Positions 17,691 through 25,894 of a stretch of 64,000 bases of DNA are shown here, piece by piece (the first letter of the stretch is position 1; every line of letters starts with the position of its first letter). Source of the stretch: JAKAWQ01 sp963840545 (lineage in GTDB: Bacteria; Pseudomonadota; Alphaproteobacteria; Acetobacterales; Acetobacteraceae); contig CAWIZE010000015.1 of NCBI GenBank assembly GCA_963840545.1, forward strand, positions 58,652-122,651. The letters run 5' to 3'. Both the position numbers and the translations under genes were made by a program. The notes below the pieces were generated by a model, which was not told the DNA's origin, ran no database searches, and worked only from the letters and a program-made list of their open reading frames with translations.

Positions 17691-18940
17691 ACGTGTTGAG
17701 CCTTGCCGAGGAGCCGGTGGCGAAGAGCCTCGCCGGGTGCCGGGCGGATTTCCCGATTCTCTCCGAGACGGTTCATGGCCGGAAGCTGATCTATCTCGAC
17801 AGCGCCGCTTCGGCGCAGAAGCCGCGCGCGGTGATCGCGGCGATGGTCGAGACGATGGAGAGGCAGTACGCCAACGTCCATCGCGGCCTGCACTGGATGA
17901 GCGAGCGCACGACCGACGCGTACGAGGGCGCGCGCACGGCGGCGGCGCGGCTGCTGAACGCGCGCGAGCGGGAAGAAATCGTCTTCGTGCGCAACAGCAC
18001 CGAGGCGATCAACCTGGTGGCGCATTCCTACGGGCGCGGCGTGCTGCGTCCGGGCCAGGCGGTGCTGATCTCGGAGATGGAGCACCATTCCAACATCGTG
18101 CCCTGGCAGCTTCTGCGCGATGCCCACGGGATCGAGCTCCGCGTGGCGCCGGTGACGGATGCGGGCGAGCTCGACCTCGCTCGGTTCGAGCGGCTGCTCG
18201 CCGACGGCAAGGTGGCGCTGGTCGCGATCACCCATATGTCCAACGTGCTGGGGACGGTGACGCCGGCCGAGCGGATCGTGCGCATCGCGCACGCCGCCGG
18301 GGCGAAGGTGCTGTTCGACGGCTCGCAGGCGATCGTCCACCGGGCGGTGGACGTGCAGGCGCTGGACGCCGATTTCTACGTCTTCACCGGACATAAGCTC
18401 TATGGGCCCACGGGCATCGGCGTGCTCTGGGCGCGGCGCGAGCTCTTGGAGCGCATGCCGCCCTTCCTCGGCGGCGGCGAGATGATCTCGGAGGTGACGT
18501 TCGAGCGCTCGACCTGGGCGGCGGTGCCGCACAAGTTCGAGGCGGGGACGCCGGCGATCATCGAGGCGATCGGTCTCGCCGCGGCGATCCGCTATGTCGA
18601 GGAGATCGGCTATCCGGCCATTGCCGCGCACGAGGCGGCGCTCACCGAGCACGCGCTGGCGCGAATCGCTGCGGTCCCGGGCGTGCGGGTCCTGGGACAA
18701 GCCCAGGATCGCGGCGGGGTGGTCTCCTTCACGCTCGATCGCGCGCATGCGCATGACGTGGCGACGCTGCTCGACCGTTCCGGGATCGCGGTGCGGGCCG
18801 GGCACCATTGCGCCGAGCCGCTGATGCGCCGCTTCGGCGTGGACAGCACGGCGCGGGCGAGCTTCGCGCTCTACACGACGATCGGCGAGATCGACGCGCT
18901 CGCCGAGGCGCTGGCCAAGGTGCGGGAGTTCTTCCGCTGA
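17687..18940 (+). CDS. sufS: SufS cysteine desulfurase (group II)
   Basis: A 417-residue PLP enzyme that removes sulfur from cysteine for cluster assembly. PLP lysine is K237 in FTGHKLYGPTGIG, and the persulfide-carrying cysteine is C375 in RAGHHCAEPLMRRF, on the short loop typical of group II desulfurases that need a sulfur acceptor. The N-terminal YLDSAASAQKP and the ITHMSNVLGT segment are also diagnostic. No sufE is in the window, so the adjacent SufU is the probable acceptor. The start is the ATG overlapping the sufD stop. Confidence 0.96.
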   Translation: MNVLSLAEEPVAKSLAGCRADFPILSETVHGRKLIYLDSAASAQKPRAVIAAMVETMERQYANVHRGLHWMSERTTDAYEGARTAAARLLNAREREEIVFVRNSTEAINLVAHSYGRGVLRPGQAVLISEMEHHSNIVPWQLLRDAHGIELRVAPVTDAGELDLARFERLLADGKVALVAITHMSNVLGTVTPAERIVRIAHAAGAKVLFDGSQAIVHRAVDVQALDADFYVFTGHKLYGPTGIGVLWARRELLERMPPFLGGGEMISEVTFERSTWAAVPHKFEAGTPAIIEAIGLAAAIRYVEEIGYPAIAAHEAALTEHALARIAAVPGVRVLGQAQDRGGVVSFTLDRAHAHDVATLLDRSGIAVRAGHHCAEPLMRRFGVDSTARASFALYTTIGEIDALAEALAKVREFFR

Positions 18941-19404
18941 TGTTCGACGATCTTGCCGATCTCTACCAGGAAGTCATCCTCGAGCACAGCCGGCGGCCGC
19001 GGCATGGGAAGAAGCTCGCCTGCTTCGATGCGACCGCGCGCGGGGACAACCCGATGTGCGGCGATCGGGTGCAGCTCTTCGTCAGGCACACGCCGGACGG
19101 GACCATCGCCGAGGCGGGGTTCGAGGCGCGCGGCTGCGCGATCAGCGTCGCCTCGGCGGACATGATGGCCGAGGTTCTGCCCGGGCGGACGGATGAGGAA
19201 GCGCTGCAGCTCGCCGAGAAATTTCGCGGGCTTGCGCGAACCGGAGCGATGCCGCAAGCAGTGGGTCCGGTCGGCGAGGCGCTCGAGACGTTGCAGCCGC
19301 TGGCCGGCGTGCACACCTATCCTTCGCGGGTGAAGTGCGCGACCCTGGCGTGGCATGCGCTCATCGCCGCCCTGGCGGGCGGCAAGGAGGCGGGCAGTGA
19401 GTGA
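18940..19404 (+). CDS. sufU: SufU-type sulfur transfer/scaffold protein
   Basis: A 154-residue IscU-fold protein. The three cysteines C40, C66 and C133, with D42 in NPMCGDRV, are the zinc/sulfur-accepting set of SufU. The insert between the second and third cysteine (about residues 80-115) is longer than in IscU, and no HscA-binding LPPVK motif is seen, both of which favour SufU over IscU. It accepts persulfide from SufS and passes it to SufBCD. Its ATG overlaps the sufS stop by one base. Confidence 0.9.
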   Translation: MFDDLADLYQEVILEHSRRPRHGKKLACFDATARGDNPMCGDRVQLFVRHTPDGTIAEAGFEARGCAISVASADMMAEVLPGRTDEEALQLAEKFRGLARTGAMPQAVGPVGEALETLQPLAGVHTYPSRVKCATLAWHALIAALAGGKEAGSE

Positions 19405-19774
19405 GGGCGAAGTCGCACGCGGAACCGAGGCCGCCCACGGCGCCTGGACGCCGGAGGGCGAGACGGCGCCGCGCGTCTCCGAGCTTGCGGTGGTCGACGC
19501 GATCTCGGGCGTGTACGATCCGGAGATCCCCGTGAATATCTACGAGCTCGGACTTATCTATGCGATCGACATCGAGGAGGACGGCCGGGTGAAGGTAGAG
19601 ATGACGCTCACCGCGCCTGGCTGCCCGAGCGCGCAGGAGCTGCCCGAGCAGGTGCGCGAGGCGGTGCTGGCGGTGGACGGGGTGAAGGATGTCACGGTTG
19701 AAACGGTGTGGGATCCGCCGTGGGACCCGAGCCGGATGAGCGATGACGCCAGGCTGCAGCTGAACATGTTTTGA
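19397..19774 (+). CDS. sufT: SufT, DUF59/MIP18-family Fe-S maturation factor
   Basis: A 125-residue protein starting at a GTG that overlaps sufU by eight bases. The DUF59 core is clear: VVDAISGVYDPEIPVNIYELGLIYAIDI, MTLTAPGCPSAQELP with the conserved cysteine, and VTVETVWDPPWDPSRMSDDAR. SufT-type proteins assist Fe-S protein maturation and are typical of actinobacterial, firmicute and alphaproteobacterial suf operons. The first 25 residues are polar and poorly conserved. Confidence 0.92.
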   Translation: MSEGEVARGTEAAHGAWTPEGETAPRVSELAVVDAISGVYDPEIPVNIYELGLIYAIDIEEDGRVKVEMTLTAPGCPSAQELPEQVREAVLAVDGVKDVTVETVWDPPWDPSRMSDDARLQLNMF

Positions 19775-19778
19775 GGCA

Positions 19779-20180
19779 ATGTCGGACGCTGATGGACGCG
19801 AGATGAGCACGAGCACGACGAACGGAACCCCGGCCAGGCCGCGGCGCGCGCTGCCGCCTTTGATGGCGCTGACCGACGCGGCCGCCGAGCGGCTGCGCGC
19901 GCTCTATGCGAAGGGGCGCGAGGGCATGACGCTTCGGATCGGCGTCAGCACGAAAGGCTGCTCCGGCCTTTCCTACGAGATGAGCTGGACGGAAGCACCC
20001 GGCCCGGGCGACGAGACCGTGAGCGACAAGGGGGTGACGGTGCTCGTCGATCGCAAGGCCTCGCTCTTCCTCATCGGGACGGTGATGGACTACGAGGTGA
20101 AGGACCTTGCCTCGGGCTTCACCTTCATCAACCCGAACGAGAAGGGCCGCTGCGGCTGCGGCGAGAGCTTTCACGTTTGA
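19779..20180 (+). CDS. sufA: SufA/IscA A-type Fe-S carrier
   Basis: A 133-residue A-type carrier with the three essential cysteines C61 (TKGCSGLSY), C125 and C127 (GRCGCGESF). It receives clusters from SufBCD and delivers them to apo-proteins. The first 25 residues are a polar extension; an alternative ATG nine codons in (MSTSTTNG) would fit the family as well. It is the last gene of the operon, four bases after sufT. Confidence 0.94.
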   Translation: MSDADGREMSTSTTNGTPARPRRALPPLMALTDAAAERLRALYAKGREGMTLRIGVSTKGCSGLSYEMSWTEAPGPGDETVSDKGVTVLVDRKASLFLIGTVMDYEVKDLASGFTFINPNEKGRCGCGESFHV

Positions 20181-20479
20181 GGTGTCGCGTCGTCGGGCGG
20201 CGAGGTAATGCGGCGCCTGCCTCACGAATGCGAAGAAACGGATCTCAGGTGCGGCAATATCTGTAGGACTCGGAATGCCGGATTGGCGGCGTCTGCCGTC
20301 GATTTCCCCCGTAGGCTTCCTGCACTACGCGTTTCTGCGCTGTGTCTCAAGGTCTGCATCAGTGGTTCGCAAATCAGCAAAACTCGGCGCCGCTCATCGG
20401 CAGACTCCCCGGTAAAACACAGAATCGGCAATTCGCCCTGGAGGCCTGCGGTCATCGCGGCACGGTATGCGCGCGACGA
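20181..20479. other. Gap between sufA and the MFS gene, no gene seen
   Basis: 299 bases between the 3' ends of two convergent genes. Both strands carry only short frames with unfavourable codon use. No clear stem with a T-run was found that could serve as a bidirectional terminator. Confidence 0.5.
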
Positions 20480-21784
20480 TCACGGGCCATCCGCCGGGGA
20501 AGACCCTGCCGACCGCACCAGCGCGACCGCCTCCACCATGTCGCGGGCCCGGGCACGTCGTGCCTTGACGAACACGGCCAACAGGCCGGCCACGACGTAG
20601 AGCACGCCACCAGCGATCATGGCGTTGTTGAAGCCGCCATATCGGCTGCGCAGCCAGCCGAACATCAGCGGGCCAAGGAAGCCACCCAGATTGCCGAACC
20701 CGTTGGCGACCGCCATGCTCGGGCCGGCCACGCCTTGCGGCACCGCATCCGCGACCATGATCCAGTAAACCGCGATCCGCCCGAACCACAAGCCGGTGGT
20801 CAGCGTCAGGCAGGCGAGGAGCACGAGGATCCGACCCTGGCCGGACAGACCTGCGCCAAGCATGAACACGCCGGCCAGCACCGTCGGCACGATCAGATGC
20901 CACCTCCGCTCCTGCATGCGGTCTGAACTGGCGGAGATCGCAAAAGCCATGGCGATGCTGACGACGTAGGGAATGGCGGCCAACAGTCCCGCGGTGCTGA
21001 TGGTGCGGCCGCCCTCAACCAGCAATGTCGGCAGCCAGAAGGTAAGTCCCCAGAACGCGGTCAGCCCGAGCAGGTTGTATATGGCCAGGATGACGACCGT
21101 CGGGTGCCAGATCGCCTTGAACCAATGCCGGTCAGCCGCAGGCGCGCGCACGGCTTCGGCGTCGAGCTCGGCGACCAGCCTCCGCTTGACTTCGAGGTCA
21201 AGCCACTCGCAGCGCCGCGGATCGTCGTCGACCGCCCACCACCACACGGCGCACCAGAGGAGGGACAGCATGGCCATGATCACGAACATCATGCGCCAGC
21301 CGAAATAGCCCACCGTCAGTCCGCAGACGGAGTTCCCGATCGCGGCGGCGATCGGCGTGCCGAGCAAGGCGAGGTTCGCGCGAGCACGCTCGCGCTGCGT
21401 GAACCAGCCGCGCATCATCACGACGACGGCGGGAAGCACGCCGCCCTCCGACATGCCGAGGACGAACCGGTTGATGACGAGCCCGGTCTCGGTATGCACC
21501 AGTGCGGTGCTGGCCGAGACCAGCGACCATCCGACGCCGAGGATCATCAGCATTCGCTTCGCGCTCCAGGCGGAGGTCAGCCGGCCCACCGGAATCTGCA
21601 GCACGAGATAGCCCCAGGCGAACATGCCGACGGCGAACCCGAGTGCGGTCGCCGACAAGCCGAGCTCCTGGCGCATCCCCGGGAACGCGACGGCGATGTT
21701 CGCCTTGTCAACCTGCGAGAAGATGTAGAGAATCGTCGCCACGCCCTGGATGCGGATCCAACGATTGCGCAGAATGGCTTTCAT
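20480..21784 (-). CDS. MFS transporter, anion:cation symporter (ACS) type
   Basis: A 434-residue major facilitator with 12 predicted membrane helices. The N-terminal SQVDKANIAVAFPGMRQELGLS, the loop GRLTSAWSAKRML and RFVLGMSEGGVLPAVVVMMRGWF are typical of the ACS branch, which carries organic anions such as tartrate, phthalate, hexuronates and hydroxy-acids together with protons. It is on the same strand as and 169 bases downstream of the LeuD-like gene, so it probably imports the compound processed by that island. The substrate cannot be read from the sequence. Confidence 0.85.
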   Translation of the reverse strand: MKAILRNRWIRIQGVATILYIFSQVDKANIAVAFPGMRQELGLSATALGFAVGMFAWGYLVLQIPVGRLTSAWSAKRMLMILGVGWSLVSASTALVHTETGLVINRFVLGMSEGGVLPAVVVMMRGWFTQRERARANLALLGTPIAAAIGNSVCGLTVGYFGWRMMFVIMAMLSLLWCAVWWWAVDDDPRRCEWLDLEVKRRLVAELDAEAVRAPAADRHWFKAIWHPTVVILAIYNLLGLTAFWGLTFWLPTLLVEGGRTISTAGLLAAIPYVVSIAMAFAISASSDRMQERRWHLIVPTVLAGVFMLGAGLSGQGRILVLLACLTLTTGLWFGRIAVYWIMVADAVPQGVAGPSMAVANGFGNLGGFLGPLMFGWLRSRYGGFNNAMIAGGVLYVVAGLLAVFVKARRARARDMVEAVALVRSAGSSPADGP

Positions 21785-21892
21785 GCTTTCCTTCCCTGAT
21801 GTTGCCGGGGTCGTTCACCGCCCCGTCTTGCCTGTCGTACGATGTTCGTATCGTGTCGCGTTTGCCTCTTACGGCCGGCGTCCTGCCAAATT

Positions 21893-21909
21893 CACAATCC
21901 GGGATTGTG
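21893..21909. promoter_or_regulatory. 17-bp perfect palindrome upstream of the MFS gene
   Basis: cacaatcc-g-ggattgtg lies 109-125 bases before the MFS start and 45 bases after the end of the LeuD-like gene. It is either an operator giving the transporter its own promoter or a small intergenic stem; no T-run follows it. Confidence 0.35.
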
Positions 21910-21953
21910 CTCTCGCGGCAACGCGATCCGCCCGGAGCGGCGCGCCTTCCCAG

Positions 21954-22583
21954 TCATGCCTGGCTGGTGATCGGCAGCCAGGGGCAGGCTTGTCGGCGGC
22001 GCGCCTCGAAGGCCGCGATCTCCGCGCGATGGCTTTGGGTCACGTCGATATCGTCGAGGCCGTGCACCAGCCGGCCCTTGCGCAGCGGGTTGATCTCGAA
22101 CCCGTGTCGGCAGCCTTGCGGATCGACGACGACCTGGTTCGGCAGGTCAACCGTAACCTCGCATCCGGGCCGGCTGCGCACCGCCGCCCAAAGCTCGTGC
22201 ACCAGCGCCTCGTCGAGGACCACCGGCAGGATGCCGTTCTGCAGGCAGTTGCCGTAGAAGATTTCGGCGAAGCTCGGCCCCACCAGCGCGCGGAAGCCAT
22301 AATCCATCACCGCGTAGGCGGCGCCCTCGCGGGACGACCCGCAGCCGAAATCGGCGTCCGTGAGGAGGATCTTGGCATCGCGGTAGGCGGGATCGTTCAA
22401 CGGGCATTCCGCACGCGGGCGGTCGTGCTCGTCGAAGCGGATGTCGTGGAGGAACGCGTCGCGGTAGTCGTGGCCGGGCCGGCGGTGCCGGCGCATATAG
22501 CGTCCGGGCAGGATCATACCGGTGTCGATCTTCGCGATCGGCAGTGGCACGGCCACCGCAGTGAGGATAGTAAAGGGCCGCAT
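21954..22583 (-). CDS. LeuD-like small subunit of an aconitase-family dehydratase
   Basis: A 209-residue swivel-domain subunit similar to isopropylmalate isomerase LeuD (about 200 residues). It shows VPLPIAKIDTGMILPGRYMRR, the substrate-loop motif DFGCGSSREGAAYAVMDYGFRALVGPSFAEIFYGN (quoted in part: GCGSSREGA) and NGILPVVL. In LeuD the start is usually VAPLDRANVDTDQIIPK; here it is clearly divergent, so a hydro-lyase with another substrate is likely. It works with the LeuC-like gene 23 bases upstream. The start is the ATG giving MRPFTILTAVAVPL. Confidence 0.85.
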   Translation of the reverse strand: MRPFTILTAVAVPLPIAKIDTGMILPGRYMRRHRRPGHDYRDAFLHDIRFDEHDRPRAECPLNDPAYRDAKILLTDADFGCGSSREGAAYAVMDYGFRALVGPSFAEIFYGNCLQNGILPVVLDEALVHELWAAVRSRPGCEVTVDLPNQVVVDPQGCRHGFEINPLRKGRLVHGLDDIDVTQSHRAEIAAFEARRRQACPWLPITSQA

Positions 22584-22606
22584 CGGACCGCTCCTGCGCG
22601 ACCGGC

Positions 22607-24025
22607 TCAGGCCGGCGCCATGCGGCGCACGTCGGTCAGCCGGCCGGTCACGGCGGCGGCGGCGACCATGGCGGGACTCATGATGTAAGTCATCGCGTTG
22701 CGGCCTTGACGCCCCTCGAAGTTCCGGTTGGTCGTCGATGCGCAGCGCTGACCGGGGCCGACGATCTCGCCGTTCGAGCCGTTGCACATCGAGCATCCGG
22801 ACTCCCGCCATTCCAGGCCGGCCTCGATGAAGATGCGATGGAGCCCTTCCTGCTCCGCCTGCCGCTTCACCGCGCTCGACCCGGCGGAGACCATGCCGGG
22901 AACCACCGCCTTGCGGCCCCTGAGCACGCCGGCCGCGGCGCGGAGATCCTCGATGCGGCTGTTGGTGCAGGAGCCGATGAACACGCGGTCGATCGGGATG
23001 TCCGAGAGCTTCGTGTGCGCATCGATCTGCATGTATTCGAGCGCCCGGCCGACATGCCGGCTGCGCTCCGGGTCGGCGAAGCTTCGGGGATCGGGAACCT
23101 CGCCATCGATCGGGGAGCAGTCCTCCGGGCTGGTGCCCCAGGTGACCATGGGCGCGAGGGTCGTGGCATCGAGCCGCATTTCCCGATCGAAACGGGCCCC
23201 CTCGTCGGTGGGCAATGTCCGCCAATAGGCTAGGGCACGGTCCCAGTACGCGCCTTTCGGCGCCCTCGGGCAGTGCGCAAGATGCTCGAACGTCGTGTCG
23301 TCGGGGGCGATCGTGCCGATACGGGCGCCGGCCTCGATCGACATGTTGCAGATCGTCATCCGGCCTTCCATCGACATCGACCGGATGGTCGACCCCGCAT
23401 ATTCGACCGCGTAGCCGCCGGCGCCGCCGATGCCGGTTTCTTGGATGACGGAGAGGATGACGTCCTTGGCCGCGACCGCAGGGGCGAGCCTCCCTTCGAT
23501 GGTGATGCGCATCGACCGTGGCCGCTTCATCCACACGGTTTGGGTCGCCAGCACGTGGCGGAGCTGGTTCGACCCGCCGATCGGGATGGCGCATGCGCCC
23601 ATCGCGCCGTGCGTCGCGGTGTGGGAGTCGTTGCAGGTGATCAGCATCCCCGGCTGCGAGATGCCGAGCTCCGGTCCGATCACGTGCGCGATACCCTGCC
23701 GCTGGTGATGCATGTGGATATGGGGCAGCCCGAACTCGGCGGCGTTATTCGCCATCATCGAGACGACGTTGCGGATCTCAGGATCGGCGATGCCCGCAAT
23801 GCCCGCCGCCCGATTGATCGTCGGCAGGTAATGGTCGGTGACGGCAAGATGCTGCTCCGGACGGTGACTTGGCCGTCCCTCGAGCCGCAGCTGATCGAAG
23901 GCGAGAAAGGACTGACCCTCGTTGATGTAATTGAAATCGACGTAAAGCAGGTCCTCGCCCTGGGGCGAGGTGACGATGACGTGCTCGCCCCAGACCTTCG
24001 CGAATAGCGTCTTCGTATTGCGCAT
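22607..24025 (-). CDS. LeuC-like large subunit of an aconitase-family dehydratase
   Basis: A 472-residue large subunit with the three [4Fe-4S] ligands C353 (IGSCTNSR), C411 and C414 (GCSMCNG). Other family motifs are ITCNDSHTATHGAMGA and NRNFEGRQG. It differs from true LeuC in the N-terminal part (KVWGEHVIVTSPQGEDLLYVDFNYINEG) and around residues 160-200. With the LeuD-like partner it would dehydrate or isomerise a hydroxy-dicarboxylate. The context (aldolase remnant, MFS carrier, LysR) is catabolic and there is no leuB or leuA nearby, so leucine synthesis is not the obvious role. Confidence 0.85.
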   Translation of the reverse strand: MRNTKTLFAKVWGEHVIVTSPQGEDLLYVDFNYINEGQSFLAFDQLRLEGRPSHRPEQHLAVTDHYLPTINRAAGIAGIADPEIRNVVSMMANNAAEFGLPHIHMHHQRQGIAHVIGPELGISQPGMLITCNDSHTATHGAMGACAIPIGGSNQLRHVLATQTVWMKRPRSMRITIEGRLAPAVAAKDVILSVIQETGIGGAGGYAVEYAGSTIRSMSMEGRMTICNMSIEAGARIGTIAPDDTTFEHLAHCPRAPKGAYWDRALAYWRTLPTDEGARFDREMRLDATTLAPMVTWGTSPEDCSPIDGEVPDPRSFADPERSRHVGRALEYMQIDAHTKLSDIPIDRVFIGSCTNSRIEDLRAAAGVLRGRKAVVPGMVSAGSSAVKRQAEQEGLHRIFIEAGLEWRESGCSMCNGSNGEIVGPGQRCASTTNRNFEGRQGRNAMTYIMSPAMVAAAAVTGRLTDVRRMAPA

Positions 24026-24038
24026 GACGCCCGCTCCC

Positions 24039-24563
24039 TTAATGACGCGCAGTCGCCGGCGCCCGCCTGGCCTGACCGACGAGCAACGGGACGTCGCCGG
24101 CGACCGAGACGAAGCCGTCACGGGTGGCACCGAAATCGAGGTTGCCGTAGCGATTGCCGCGATGGAACCGGGCCGCATTGCGCACGCCCCTGGGCGGATA
24201 GAGGGCCGCCGCTGCCACGCGCCTGGCCTGCCCGGCGGACCCGACCATCGGCACGACGAGGTTCCCGATGCCGATATCCAGCAGGCCTTGGATGGCGGCG
24301 GCATCGTCGCTCCGCAGCCGGACCACAGTCTGGGCACCGGTGCCCGCCAGGGCCTGGGACTGCCGCAGCACAGCCGTTTGGTCGTTGGGGGAGTGCTCCA
24401 TATCGGCATAAACGTCGTCGAAGCCGCAGAAGCCGAGCGCCTCGGCCGCGACCGGGCTGCAGAACCGGGTACCGATGCCGATCTGCCGAAGTCCTGCCAG
24501 CAACTTCTGCTTGAACGATGACGCCGCGGTCGCGACCATGTAACTGTCCCCGAGCCGCCGCAT
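24039..24563 (-). pseudogene. HpcH/HpaI-family aldolase, C-terminally truncated
   Basis: A 174-residue frame that matches the first two thirds of HpcH/HpaI class II aldolases (normally 250-270 residues): KQKLLAGLRQIGIGTRFCSP, DDVYADMEHSPND (D54 and catalytic H57), VVRLRSDD (R82) and LVVPMVGSAGQARRVAAAALYPPRG. The frame stops just after DVPLLVGQ, where the family has the metal ligands (QxE and, 25 residues later, FIGPADLS). Without these it should be inactive, hence a probable pseudogene or remodelled protein. LeuC starts 13 bases later, so the truncation did not break the operon. The ATG is preceded by the LysR operator. Confidence 0.65.
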
Positions 24564-24577
24564 GATCGCCGCTGGTT

Positions 24578-24594
24578 CTTATAGTATGTATAAG
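24578..24594. promoter_or_regulatory. LysR-type operator between lysR and the aldolase/leuCD operon
   Basis: cttata-gtatg-tataag is a perfect palindrome containing a T-N11-A LysR box. It lies in the 95-base divergent intergenic region, 15-31 bases from the aldolase start and 65 from the LysR start, in a locally A+T-rich stretch. Its place fits the binding site of the adjacent LysR protein. Confidence 0.55.
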
Positions 24595-24658
24595 TCCCGA
24601 AAGCTGGCCGCTGCAAGTCCCCTTCTCTCGGGGGTGGCGGATGCCACGAAGGAGGCTT

Positions 24659-25705
24659 ATGACGGGAGAACAAAACGGGTTCTCCGGAGCGCCGATGGAG
24701 CCGTTCAGCCGCCTTTCCGTCGGGTCCGGGCTGACCGCCCGCTCGCTTGAGGTCTTCCTCGCCGTGGCGCGCTCCGGCACGATGAGCGCGGCAGCCCAGC
24801 ACCTCGGGCTGACCCAACCCGCGGTGTCCCAGGCCGTCGGGCAGATGGAGAGCGCACTCAACATCCGCCTTTTCGATCGCTCGAAGCGACCGCTCGTGCT
24901 CACGCTCGAAGGGGCCGCCCTGCTCGAGCCCGCGCGGGCCGTGGTGAGCGGCATCGAGCGGTTCGAGAACACGCTGCGCTGGAGCATGAGGGAGCAATTG
25001 CCGCTGCTGCGCATCGGCATGCTCAACAGCTTCGCCGAGACCATCGGGCCCTCCGTGCTCACACGCTTGCGCACGATCGCGGCCCAGTTGACGATCGACA
25101 CAGGCTTCTCCGCGACCCGCGCCCGCGCGGTGGCGGACCGCGCGTTCGACTTCGTCGTCACCACCGACGAGTCGCCGCCATTGCCGGGCGTCGTGGTCAC
25201 GCCGCTCCTGACCGAGCCCTTCCTGATCGTGGCGCCGGAATCGTACGCCGCGGACCCGCCGGCGCTGAAACCGCTGAGCGAGGCGCTCGACCTGATCCGC
25301 TTCGGCCGCGATCCGTTCATGAACTCGCGGTTCGACCAGACGCTGCGCGCCTGGGGGATCTCGCCGACGCGGCGCTACCAGATGGACACGCATGCGACGG
25401 TCCTGGAGATGGTGAAGGCCGGCATCGGATGGACGATCCTTCCTCCCTTGGCCGTCTATCACGCGATCGCCCGTGGTGAGCGGTTCTGGATGGCGCCGTA
25501 CCCCGAGCGGTCGATGAAGCGCGTGATGATGGTGATCGCGCGCGAGGGCGAGGGATCGCACGTCGTGCAACACATCCATGCGGCAGCATCCGAGGCCCTC
25601 GAGAGCCATGTGCTTCCGGTCATCAGGGCGCAATTGCCGGAGGTCGCCGATTTGATGGTTCTTCATCGCCTCGGGCGACAATCGTCCGAGCGGCCGGATA
25701 TATAG
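24659..25705 (+). CDS. LysR-family transcriptional regulator
   Basis: A 348-residue LysR protein. The winged helix-turn-helix is LEVFLAVARSGTMSAAAQHLGLTQPAVSQAVGQMESALNIRLFDR (residues about 30-75, quoted in part: TMSAAAQHLGLTQPAVSQ), preceded by an unusual 25-residue extension. The effector domain (LLRIGMLNSFAETIGP... MVKAGIGWTILPPLAVY) is standard. The start was chosen for its AGGAGG site eight bases upstream. It is transcribed divergently from the aldolase-leuCD-mfs operon, the classical arrangement for a LysR activator and its target. The effector is unknown. Confidence 0.88.
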   Translation: MTGEQNGFSGAPMEPFSRLSVGSGLTARSLEVFLAVARSGTMSAAAQHLGLTQPAVSQAVGQMESALNIRLFDRSKRPLVLTLEGAALLEPARAVVSGIERFENTLRWSMREQLPLLRIGMLNSFAETIGPSVLTRLRTIAAQLTIDTGFSATRARAVADRAFDFVVTTDESPPLPGVVVTPLLTEPFLIVAPESYAADPPALKPLSEALDLIRFGRDPFMNSRFDQTLRAWGISPTRRYQMDTHATVLEMVKAGIGWTILPPLAVYHAIARGERFWMAPYPERSMKRVMMVIAREGEGSHVVQHIHAAASEALESHVLPVIRAQLPEVADLMVLHRLGRQSSERPDI

Positions 25706-25894
25706 AAGGGGCGCCCCGCCACCTGGCCCTGAGTTCGACCCTTCCTTGCGGATCGCGGTGCGCGGGCGGGCCGCCCGTCATCCGACGGAAGCCAAGCCAG
25801 CGCGGGGGCCGATTGGTGGCTGAACTCCGCAACCCTATACTCCGGCGGCCGCGTTCTCGCGCGCGGCGCATGTCGGCGGGGAGCCTCGATAGCG

